A DNA stretch of 58,037 nt, from assembly GCA_964486935.1 (NCBI GenBank), contig CAZAPG010000052.1, forward strand, positions 1-58,037, given 5' to 3'. The notes beneath the pieces were generated by a model. That model searched no databases and was not told the DNA's origin. It was given only the letters and a program-made list of their open reading frames with translations. Both the position numbers and the translations under genes were made by a program. This document shows, one piece after another, positions 26,910 through 34,552 of this stretch. This stretch comes from CAZAPG01 sp964486935 (GTDB taxonomy: Bacteria; Chloroflexota; Anaerolineae; 4572-78; J111). How positions within the stretch are numbered: position 1 is the first letter of the stretch; each line of letters starts with the position of its first letter.

Positions 26910-27503
26910 TTATGGTAATCCCAATTTTTGGGTGAGCCAGATGATGGCCGACAGGCTCCGGTCAACTAATACTGTTTGTTGCTGCACCACCCAGGCCGAA
27001 ACGCAACCAATGGCGGCCCCGGAAAGCACATCCAGCGGATAGTGCACCCCGCCAAAAATGCGGCTGAGGCCAAACACGGCAGCGGTTGCCAGCAGCGGCC
27101 CGCCCCACCGGCGCCGGTATAGCCACACCCCGGCGGCAATCGAGAAACCCAGCGCCGCCGCGTTGCTGGGCATTGAGGAGTCGGTGGGATGGTAAAATAG
27201 CAAATGAGCCTCCAGCATATCAAACGGGCGAGGCCGATAGTAAAGCAGGTTCACTATTTTTAGCAAAATGTTGGCCAGCGCCGCGCTTAACGAACCCACC
27301 AGTACGGCGCGTTGGTTGATTGCTCGCCGGGCCGGGTCGATGCCCTCAAACCAGAGCATCAACAGCGCCAGGGCCATTACGGTTGGCACAAAATAGTCGT
27401 TTAAAAACAAGCGAGCCGGGGTGTCTAACCACCACCAGCGCCCGGCCAACTTGTTGACTGTTGCAAACAAATTGTAATCAAACTGTATAATCAGGTTCAC
27501 CAC
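26910..27503 (-). CDS. PAP2-family membrane protein lacking one catalytic histidine
   Basis: About 198 residues with five or so membrane helices. PAP2 motif C1 is seen as K...YYRPRPFD and C3 as SRIFGGVHYPLDVLSG. Motif C2, normally PSxH, reads SMPSNAAALGF, so the acid/base His is Ala. Either the enzyme is inactive, or it uses another residue. The open frame begins at 27617, but GTG 27503 (VVNLIIQFDYN) is a more natural start because it places the first helix near the N-terminus. It precedes the GT-C-like membrane protein by a few bases and may recycle or bind polyprenyl phosphates. Confidence 0.72.
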   Translation of the reverse strand: MVNLIIQFDYNLFATVNKLAGRWWWLDTPARLFLNDYFVPTVMALALLMLWFEGIDPARRAINQRAVLVGSLSAALANILLKIVNLLYYRPRPFDMLEAHLLFYHPTDSSMPSNAAALGFSIAAGVWLYRRRWGGPLLATAAVFGLSRIFGGVHYPLDVLSGAAIGCVSAWVVQQQTVLVDRSLSAIIWLTQKLGLP

Positions 27504-27583
27504 TTTCTGCCCGCCGATTGCATTGTAGCTTTCAAGGCAATGAGTGTAATCAAAGTGGCTAATATTGCCAAACCGGTCTGCTT

Positions 27584-30500
27584 TTACAACCGAAGTTGAG
27601 CCAAAGCCTTGGCGCATTGGGCGGCGGCATACTCATTTTTGGCCTCCCGAAAGCCGGTCTGTGCGGCGGTATAGCAGCTTGTGGCGGTCTCAATATCGCC
27701 CCGCGCTGCCGCCAGTTCGCCTTGCGCCTGAGCGGCCAGCGCCACCCAGGTGCGGCTGCCGTAACGGGCGGTGGCTTCGTCTAGCTGGCGGCAATATTCT
27801 TCGGCGGCGAGCAGATTGCCCTGGGCAACGCGCACGCTGACGGCTACCGGCAGCAGCAAGGCTTCGCACAAAGGGCAGTGGCCGTGGCTCTCGGTTAGAG
27901 CTTGCCCCAGCGAGAGTGCGTGCGCCGCGGCGGGCAGGTCGCCGGCCAGCAGGCGATTACGGGCAATGGCCGCGTGCAGTCGCCCCAAAATATGCGCCCG
28001 CAGTTTGGCCTGTTTAGCAACTATCACTCCATCTTCCAGGGTTGATAGAGCTTCGTTCAGGCGGCCTTGCGCCGTTTGCAAAATCCCCAGGCGCTGGCAG
28101 GAGAGCGCCTCGCCATCGGCGGCGCCAATCTGGCGGAACAATTGAATCGACTCGCGCAGCGCCGTTTCGGCCTCGGGCCAATGCCCCACCTGAAATTCAA
28201 GCGCCCCGTTAAAACTTTGGCACAAGGCAATGGCCCTGGGCGCTCCCATGCGCCGGGCCTGCTGCAAGGTTGTGTCAACCGTAGCCTTAAATTCATCATA
28301 CTTTTTATCACCATACAGGTGATACTCCCACAGTCACAAATGGGCGTCAAAAGCCTCAGTCACATCCAGGTTGGGGCCGATTAATTTTGAACGCTGCTCC
28401 TCAAAGTTAAGCCCCTGCTGCCACTCGCCCAACGAGTGACAGGCCAGGGCCAGCATTTCATAAGCCTGCGCCCTGGCCGTGATATCGTTCAACTGTTCGG
28501 CTACATCCAGGCTGCGCTGGGCGGCCTCAAACGCCTCTTGATATTCATTATTATGCCAATGCCATAAAGCCACATCGTACAACAGGTTGGCGTAATCCAG
28601 CGAGGCTTGCCCCGTGTCGGCCATAATCTCCATCGCCGTTTGCAGATGCCGTTCAGACTCGATGGCCTGGCCGGCCGTAATCAGGCTTCTGGCCGCAGAA
28701 CGGTGGAGCCGCACCCGGTCGTTGGGGCCTGGCTGCCACCCCTCTTCAGCCCCCCCCTTCCCCCCCGATTTGGGGGGGAGCGAGGGGGGGGCGGGGGAGA
28801 AAGGTAAAGCCAGCGCCTGCTCATAGCAGGCTACGGCGCGGGTGGTATCGGCCAGAACCTTGGCCAACGTGCCCAGTTGTTCCAAAAGAGACCAGCGTTG
28901 GGGCGGGTCGTTGACGCCCAATTCATCCATCAGGGCCAGAACCCGCTCCAGGTAATCGTTGGCTACTTCCAGGGCAAAAAGGTCGGCGGCTTTCCGGGCT
29001 GCCTCTCTCAAATAGGGCAGCGCCCTGTCGCGCCGGTCGCTCAGGTTGTAATGATAAGCCAGGGCCTCGATGTGAGGCGCCAACCCCTCCGGTCGCCCGG
29101 TATAGATGGCTTCAATCGCTTCGCCGGTGCGGGTATGCAGCCAGGCCCGCCGCCGCCGGCTGAGCGAGTCGTAAAGCGTTTGGCGAATCAACGGGTGCTG
29201 GAAGCGATAGCCGCTGTCCGTCTCTTCCAGCAGATAGGCGGCCAGGGCCGCATCGAGCGCGTCAAACAAGTCGCCGTCGGGCAGGTTGGTGATGCGCTGC
29301 AACACGGCAAAGCGAAATTCGCGCCCCACGACTGCCGCCGCCGTCAATGTGGCCTCAACAGTTGGCCCCAGGCGCTGCACCCGTTCCCGCAATAACTCTT
29401 GCAGGCCGGCGGGAACTTGCAGCGCCGCCCCCGGCAGCAAGCGCCACTGCCCTTCCTCCCGAACCAGATAATCAGCTTTGAGCATGGCCCTTGTAATTTC
29501 TTGAACATAAAAGGGATTACCCTCTGCCGTTTCAAAGATAGCTTTTGCCAGCGCCGGTTCTGCCTGACCGGCCAGAGTATAGTTGACAATTTCAGCCCCC
29601 GCAGTTTCTGATAACGGCGTCAGGTGAAGCGTCTCGTTTAACCCTTCCCGGTAGAGGGCGTTAAGCAAGCTGCTAAAAGGGGACACGCCATTGACGGCAA
29701 TATCGGTGCGGTAGGTCGCCAGCAGAATAAAGGGGGTTGAGCGGGTTTGCCGGGCCAGGTAATGAAACATACTCAAACTGGCCTCGTCGGCGGCATGGAG
29801 GTCATCGAGCAGCAGTACGGCCGGGCCGGAAGTAGTTAAGCGGGTTAGAAATGAGGCCGTGGCCTTGAAGAGAGCCGTATTTTCCTTCTGAAGATCGGTT
29901 ACGCCCATAGGTTTGTAATAGGTAATGGGGTTTTCTTCGGGGGGGCGGCGCTGTTCGGTCAGGTAGCGGTCAATCGCTTCGATAAAGGGGTGGTAGGCCA
30001 GATTTCCTTCCTGCTCATAGGCTGCGCCCGCCAGGGTGATGCCGCCAGATTGGGCCACAGCCTGTAGCGCCTCATAAGCCAGCCGCGTTTTGCCCACGCC
30101 CGACACCCCGGCCAACAGAATGGTTCCCCCTTTACCATGCCAGGCGGTGTTGATTTTGGTCTGGATCGTTTCCAGCTCTGCCTCACGACCCGCCAGAGGC
30201 ACACTCCGTTCTACCTCAACGGCAATCGGGGCGGGGGGCAACCAGGCCGGTTTAGGAGTAACGGCCCGAGGCGGAATCAGGTCGCCGCCGACAATTTGCC
30301 GGTAGAGCGCCTCGGTTTCGGGGTCCGGCGACGCGCCTAGTTCGGTTTCCAATGCTTGGGCGCACGCTTTATATTGCCGCAGCGCCTCATGGCGGCGACC
30401 GGCCAGGGCGTACAGCCGCATCAGCTCACGTTGAACAGGTTCATTGAGATTGTCCAGAGACACCCAACGCCGGACGTAAGGAATGGCCGCCTCGTAATCT

Positions 30501-31039
30501 CCCTGGGCGCTGTGGCCCCGCGCCAGCCGCTCCAGGGCCGCAGCCAACTCCTGGCGCAGCCCCTCCGATTCAAAATACTGCCAGTCATCAAACTCCGGGG
30601 CATCGCGCAGGGTGAAGCCGGCCAGAAAATCGGCCCGATACAGGGCGACAGCCTCGGCCAGCAGAGGCAGGCAATCGGCGCAAGGTTCATCCGGCGGGTG
30701 GCAGTGACCGGCGCAGGCGGCCAGGTTGGTCCGAAATTGAGCCACATCGAGCAACACCCGGCTATCACCGGCCAGCGCCACGGTTTCGCCTTCCAGAACC
30801 AGGCAGCCTTCGCCAATCTCCTGGTTCAAGTCCGACAGCGCCCGGCGCAGATTGCCCCTGGCCCGGCGTTGGTCAGCTTCCGGCCAAAAGAGGGTGGCCA
30901 GCGTGTCGCGGCTGTGAGACTGGCCGGTTGCGGCCAGGTAAACCAGCAACGCCAGGGCTTTGCGCCGGCTCACCTCCACCGGCCGGCCCTCTCGCTCCAG
31001 CCGGGGCGGGCCGAACAGGGTTAGCTTCAGTGCGCTCAT
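27584..31039 (-). CDS. BTAD/SARP-type AAA-TPR transcriptional regulator with an in-frame UGA (candidate selenoprotein)
   Basis: Read through the UGA at 28334-28336, this is one frame of 1151 residues. It has an N-terminal winged helix (about 1-95), a BTAD domain (about 100-255) with a Cys-rich insert CAGHCHPPDEPCADC, and an AAA domain with Walker A AGVSGVGKT (about 312-320) and Walker B VLLLDDLHAAD. A winged-helix/TPR region continues to the C-terminus. The UGA is residue 902, in HL-U-LWEYHLYG. The sequence on both sides is one continuous TPR region with no internal binding site, so two separate genes are unlikely. A bSECIS-like hairpin follows the UGA. The C-terminal half carries HGHCPLCEALL. 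A GC-rich palindrome is inserted in frame at about 28741-28803. A nonsense mutation is the main alternative. Confidence 0.75.
28306..28324 (-). promoter_or_regulatory. Candidate bacterial SECIS hairpin in the BTAD regulator gene
   Basis: Nine bases after the in-frame UGA (28334-28336), TATCACC pairs perfectly with GGTGATA (7 bp) around the 5-base loop TGTAT. The loop starts 17 bases after the UGA and has G at its second position. Known bacterial SECIS elements need a stem-loop whose apical loop lies about 16-37 bases from the UGA, with a G among its first two bases. The geometry equals that of the hairpin in the methyltransferase gene at 32838-32856. Confidence 0.6.
28741..28803. repeat. GC-rich palindromic insertion inside the BTAD regulator gene
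   Basis: A run of C-tracts, CCCCCCCGATTTGGGGGGG, and G-tracts forms a self-complementary element. It reads as PAPPSLPPKSGGKGGAEEG in the protein and keeps the frame. The peptide falls between two TPR helices, where an insert is tolerated. The composition is unlike the surrounding gene, which suggests insertion of a mobile palindromic repeat. Confidence 0.6.
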
Positions 31040-31107
31040 AAGGTTATTCTCTCCTGGTTGAGCCTTGATTATACTCTTAATCCTCTCAAAAGAACAACAG
31101 AACTTTC

Positions 31108-31226
31108 AGAATGGGTGCGTCTCAAATTTTAGAAATTTGGGGAGGGGATTCGCTTGTGCCCTTTGGGTAGGGGGTACCCCTCGCGCCCCCTGGTCTGTTC
31201 CCAAAATTTGGAGCAGACCCATTCAG
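31108..31226. repeat. Long palindromic intergenic repeat, copy 1
   Basis: GAATGGGT (31109-31116) and ACCCATTC (31217-31224) are the ends of an imperfect 119-base palindrome with the core GGGGTACCCC. Read on the minus strand it contains GGTCTG-CTCCAAATTTTGG-GAACAGACC followed by AGGGGGCGCGAGGGG. The same order of blocks occurs at 37694-37783, so this is a dispersed repeat family. It sits between the divergent BTAD regulator and osmC genes. Confidence 0.75.
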
Positions 31227-31235
31227 AATCACATT

Positions 31236-31291
31236 TTTGGGACGCGCTTTGTCACGCCTCCGGCACGCCGGGCCGGTATACTGGGGCTATA
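31236..31291 (+). promoter_or_regulatory. 56-base promoter-like module upstream of osmC, copy 1
   Basis: The module contains TTGTCA (31249-31254), a perfect inverted repeat CCGGC-AC-GCCGG (31260-31271) and TATACT (31277-31282). A second copy differing at only four positions lies at 33054-33109 before the FAD oxidoreductase gene. The -35/-10 spacing of 22 is too long for unaided sigma-70 recognition. The dyad between the boxes is where a MerR-like or other activator would bind, so activator-dependent transcription is inferred. Confidence 0.75.
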
Positions 31292-31349
31292 ACAAGAGAC
31301 AGTGCTGTCGCTAAATTCTATCCATATTTTTTGTAAAGGAGACCAAACA

Positions 31350-31916
31350 ATGACGACCCAAATTTCAACCCAAATTAACGGCGTAAACGTAGACCAGCTC
31401 ATAGCCACCGTGAGCGCCGTCAAAGAGAACCCGGGACTGGCCCGCTTCCAGTTCCGCGCCCGGAATGAATGGATTGAGGGCGGACATTCTCGCACCACTA
31501 TCCAGGGCTTCCACGGCGCCGGACAGGAGGACGTTTCCCGCAGCCAGCCCTTTGTTCTGGAAGGCGATGAGCCGCCTGTGCTGCTCGGTAACAACGCCGG
31601 ACCAAATGCCGTTGAAGCCGTGCTGCACGCCCTGGCTTCCTGCCTGGTTGTTGGCTTTGTTTATAATGCCGCCGCTCAGGGGATTAAGGTCGAGAGTCTG
31701 AGCTTTGACCTGGAAGGGGAGCTGGACCTGCAGGGCTTCCTGGGCCTGTCGGAAACCGCGCGTCCGGGTTATGAAAGCATCCACCTGACCTACCGGGTGA
31801 AGAGCGATGCTCCCCAGGAGAAGATTGAGGAGTTATGGAATTATGTCCAGAAAACCTCCCCGGTTCTGGATATTATCCGCAAACCGGTTCCTGTGACCGT
31901 AACGTTGGCGAACTAA
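31350..31916 (+). CDS. OsmC-family protein (peroxide or thiol stress type) with a single cysteine
   Basis: 188 residues from ATG 31350, with a clear AAGGAG binding site. The OsmC fold is recognisable from GPNAVEAVLHALASCLVVGF (the peroxidatic Cys) and the C-terminal SPVLDIIRKPVPVTV. In OsmC/Ohr peroxidases a second Cys sits at the first position of that last motif (CPV). Here it is Ser, so classical two-Cys hydroperoxide reduction is unlikely without another thiol. It is the first gene of a plus-strand cluster with a candidate seleno-methyltransferase, an FAD oxidoreductase and an MFS transporter, and is preceded by the duplicated promoter module. Confidence 0.88.
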   Translation: MTTQISTQINGVNVDQLIATVSAVKENPGLARFQFRARNEWIEGGHSRTTIQGFHGAGQEDVSRSQPFVLEGDEPPVLLGNNAGPNAVEAVLHALASCLVVGFVYNAAAQGIKVESLSFDLEGELDLQGFLGLSETARPGYESIHLTYRVKSDAPQEKIEELWNYVQKTSPVLDIIRKPVPVTVTLAN

Positions 31917-31926
31917 GGGGGATTCA

Positions 31927-31957
31927 GACCATCAGGGTTTCCACAACCTTGATGGTT
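31927..31957. terminator. Hairpin after osmC
   Basis: GACCATCAGGGTT and AACCTTGATGGTT form a stem-loop shortly after the osmC stop, followed by TTCCCC rather than a long T-run. It may be a weak terminator or RNA-stabilising hairpin. A related block (GACCTCAAAGGTTT) forms the palindrome at 48241-48273. Confidence 0.5.
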
Positions 31958-32139
31958 TCCCCTCAATTCAAAAGGGTGCGATAGTCCCTGTGGGACAGCA
32001 ACGAGGAATGAAAATTCAACCTACCCCCACCCGCCGCCTTCGGCGACTCCCCCTGCCAGGGGGAGGGTTGCGCGCAAGCGGGGGGGCTATTTTCAAGGGA
32101 GTTAACATGAAGCCCCGGCTTCGCCCCAAAGGATGAAAA

Positions 32140-32171
32140 CAGGAGTCAAAAAGCGCGCTTATTGACTCCTG
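32140..32171. repeat. 32-base palindrome upstream of the methyltransferase gene
   Basis: CAGGAGTCAA (32140-32149) pairs with TTGACTCCTG (32162-32171), and the inner AAGCGCGCTT is itself a palindrome. It lies about 30 bases before the methyltransferase start, with no T-run after it. It could be an operator or an RNA hairpin controlling the gene. The preceding 100 bases (about 32017-32100) are GC-rich repeat sequence (CCCCCTGCCAGGGGG). Confidence 0.5.
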
Positions 32172-32201
32172 CAAGTCCATTTTCTGAGGAGATATTAAAA
32201 G

Positions 32202-33053
32202 ATGAACAACCAGACAGTAACTAATAAAGCCCTGCCCGGCCTGAACCTGAACGACCTGCGGCAGGCCATTCAAGCAGAGTACCAGGTGGTAGCCGAAAAT
32301 CCTAACCACGGCTTTCACTTCCACACCGGACGGCCCCTGGCCCGCATATTGGGCTACAACGAAAGCTGGCTGGAGGGCATCCCGGAGTTATCCATCGAGT
32401 CCTTTGCCGGAACCGGCAACCCCTTTAGCCTGGGTAAAATAAAACCCGGCGACCAGGTGGTTGATGTGGGCTGCGGCGCCGGCATTGATAGCCTGATTGC
32501 CGGCAAAATGGTTGGGTCGCGGGGGCGCGTGGTTGGGGTAGATATGACCCCGGCGATGCTTAACAAAGCTCGCCAGGCCGGTCAGAAAGCCGGATTGAGC
32601 AATGTTGAGTTCCGCAAAGGTTTTGGCGAAGCGCTGCCTGTGCTCGATGGCTGGGCCGATGTGGTCATTTCCAACGGGGCGCTCAACCTGATGCCGGATA
32701 AATCCGCCGCCCTCGCAGACATGGCCCGTATCCTCAAACCGGGCGGGCGGCTGCAAATTGCCGACATTCTGGTAGAGAAGCCCGTCCCTGATAGCGCCAG
32801 GGCTAACATCGACTTGTGGACCGGCTGAATTGCCGGCGCTCTGCTGGAAGCAGAGTTAGAAATGGCCGTAGTGATGGCCGGCTTTGTGGATTTTGAAATC
32901 ACCTGGCGGGCCGACGTCTTCAGCGGCGCGCCTCAAGAAAGCAGCGCGGCCAACTTTGGCGCCGTGGGCATAAACTTTCGCGCCCGCAAGGTTGAGAATG
33001 ATGAGGAATGGCAAGCGGCCCTGGCCGGTTTGAGTTGCGAAGCGCCAGCTTAA
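32202..33053 (+). CDS. ArsM-like SAM-dependent methyltransferase with an in-frame UGA (candidate selenoprotein)
   Basis: Read through the UGA at 32826-32828 this is 283 residues. SAM-binding motif I is VVDVGCGAGIDSLIAGKMV (about 88-106), motif II is VVGVDMTPAML, and ILKPGGRLQIADI follows. The UGA is residue 209, in LWTG-U-IAGALLEAELE. Arsenite methyltransferases (ArsM) have a conserved As(III)-binding Cys exactly in a C(V/I)xGAL motif, so Sec would replace that Cys. After the UGA the frame continues with family-like sequence (AGFVDFEITWRADVFSGAP) to TAA 33053. A bSECIS-like hairpin lies 9 bases downstream. ATG 32202 has GAGGAG as binding site. Sec insertion is inferred; a nonsense mutation is the alternative. 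Confidence 0.85.
32838..32856 (+). promoter_or_regulatory. Candidate bacterial SECIS hairpin in the methyltransferase gene
   Basis: Nine bases after the UGA (32826-32828), GCTCTGC pairs with GCAGAGT (7 bp with one closing G-U) around the loop TGGAA. The loop starts 17 bases after the UGA and has G at its second position. This meets the published general features of bacterial SECIS elements, and the spacer, stem and loop lengths equal those of the hairpin in the BTAD regulator gene. Confidence 0.75.
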
Positions 33054-33109
33054 TTTGGGACGCGCTTTGTCACATCTCCGGCACGCCGGGCCTGTATACT
33101 GGGGCCATA
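33054..33109 (+). promoter_or_regulatory. 56-base promoter-like module upstream of the FAD oxidoreductase gene, copy 2
   Basis: Identical to the module at 31236-31291 at 52 of 56 positions, including TTGTCA, the dyad CCGGC-AC-GCCGG and TATACT. It starts immediately after the TAA of the extended methyltransferase frame. That agrees with the methyltransferase gene really ending at 33053 rather than at the UGA. It should give the FAD and MFS genes a promoter co-regulated with that of osmC. Confidence 0.75.
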
Positions 33110-33154
33110 GTAAATCAAATGACAAATAACTAATATTAAATTAAGGAGACAATT

Positions 33155-34492
33155 ATGCAACTTGAACATGACAGCGGCACAAATGACGCCAAAGGAAATA
33201 TTATGAAAAACGCGCTCCCCCATTATGATGTTGTGATTGTTGGGGCCAGCGTTGGCGGCTCCACGGCGGCCATTCTGTTTGTCCAACAAGGGCTGCGCGT
33301 GGCGTTGATTGAACGCAGCAAGGATATCGACGCCTACAAAAAAGTGTGTACCCACTTCATCCAGGCAAGCGCGTTACCGGTTATTAAACGGATGGGCTTG
33401 GCCGAAGCCATCGAGGCCGCCGGAGGCGTGCGGAACGGCGGCAAAGCCTGGACACGCTGGGGCTGGCTGGGGTCTGACGTTATCAGCAACGAATCGCACG
33501 GCTATAACATCCGTCGCCAGGTGCTGGACCCGCTGCTGCGTCGTCAGGCCGCGGCGACGCCGGGGATTGACTTTCTGCCGGGAATGAGCCTGCGGGAGCT
33601 AATCTACAGCGACAACCGCGTTGTTGGCATCCGCGCCAGCGGGCCTGAGCGGGAGGTGGAAATCCGGGCGCAACTGGTGGTTGGGGCTGATGGCCGCTAC
33701 TCGCCGACAGCCAAATTGGCCGGTTTGCCGACCCGCGAAGATGCTAATGGTCGTTTTATGTACTTCGCCCACTTTCGCAACCTGCCCCTGACCACCGGCC
33801 AGGCCGCGCAGCTCTGGTTGCTGGACCCGGACGTTGCCTATGCCCTGCCCAACGATGAAGGCATCACCGTTCTGGCCCTGGCCCTGCCCAAGTCGAAACT
33901 GGCGGCCTTCAAGAGTGACCTGCAGCGTAATTTTCTCAAATTCTTTGAAGGTCTGCCCGACGGCCCCAATCTCAAGGCAGCCCAACAAGTGACCGAGGTG
34001 ATGGGCATGCTGAACATATTCAACATCTCCCGCGTGCCTACTGCCCCTGGCCTGGCTCTCATTGGCGATGCAGCGCTGGCCGGCGACCCTGTTTGGGGTG
34101 AAGGGATTGGGCGCGCCATCCAATCGGCCGAGTGGCTGGTAGATGCCACGGCCGCGGCGCTGGCCGAGGGCCACTCAGGGGCAGTAGACCGCGCCCTGAC
34201 CCAATACCGGCAGAAACATCGCTCAACCCTGGCCGGTCGCCACGCCCGCGATGTTGATTTTGCCCAGGCTCGCCCCTTCAACATTTTTGAGCGGCTAATG
34301 TACTCCGCCGCCGCCCGAGACTCGAAGCTGGGCCAATATACCGGCCCGCATACCACGCGCCTGGTCAATTTTCGCCAATTTCCGCCGTTTAAGGCTATTA
34401 TTCGGGCGCTGTGGGTTAACCTGACCTCCCGTGACCGGACTCGCCCGGCCGCTTCACGGCCATCGCCGGCGCAGGCGGGGTCATTATCTTGA
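33155..34492 (+). CDS. FAD-dependent oxidoreductase/monooxygenase (PHBH/geranylgeranyl-reductase type)
   Basis: 445 residues. ATG 33155 has AAGGAG as binding site. The N-terminal Rossmann motif is VVIVGASVGGSTAAILFVQQ with the acidic end of strand 2 in LIERSKD. The DG motif is VVGADGRYSPTAKLAG and the GD motif is LIGDAALAGDPVWGEGIGRA. These are the marks of group A flavoprotein monooxygenases and geranylgeranyl reductases. A CTHF motif at about 66-69 resembles related Chloroflexota enzymes. It sits behind the second copy of the promoter module and before an MFS transporter. Substrate unknown; context suggests modification of a toxic or redox-active small molecule. Confidence 0.88.
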   Translation: MQLEHDSGTNDAKGNIMKNALPHYDVVIVGASVGGSTAAILFVQQGLRVALIERSKDIDAYKKVCTHFIQASALPVIKRMGLAEAIEAAGGVRNGGKAWTRWGWLGSDVISNESHGYNIRRQVLDPLLRRQAAATPGIDFLPGMSLRELIYSDNRVVGIRASGPEREVEIRAQLVVGADGRYSPTAKLAGLPTREDANGRFMYFAHFRNLPLTTGQAAQLWLLDPDVAYALPNDEGITVLALALPKSKLAAFKSDLQRNFLKFFEGLPDGPNLKAAQQVTEVMGMLNIFNISRVPTAPGLALIGDAALAGDPVWGEGIGRAIQSAEWLVDATAAALAEGHSGAVDRALTQYRQKHRSTLAGRHARDVDFAQARPFNIFERLMYSAAARDSKLGQYTGPHTTRLVNFRQFPPFKAIIRALWVNLTSRDRTRPAASRPSPAQAGSLS

Positions 34493-34552
34493 CTAATAGG
34501 CCCCGGTACTGAATAGTCACCCAAAATCAAAATCTATACCAAGGAGCGCGGA

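Noticed and set aside
27584..28267. Separate TPR protein gene downstream of the BTAD regulator
   Set aside because: It is in the same frame as the regulator, begins with a TTG without ribosome binding site, and its sequence continues the TPR region. One gene with a UGA fits better.
28334..32828. Reassignment of UGA to Trp or Gly in this genome
   Set aside because: Other genes here, such as the MNT antitoxin fragment, the winged-helix ATPase and the hypothetical gene at 10408, end naturally at UGA. The two internal UGAs are exceptional and each has its own hairpin.
32862..33053. Separate small gene after the methyltransferase
   Set aside because: It is in frame with the methyltransferase and matches the normal C-terminal part of that family; the proposed start is inside the SECIS-downstream coding region.
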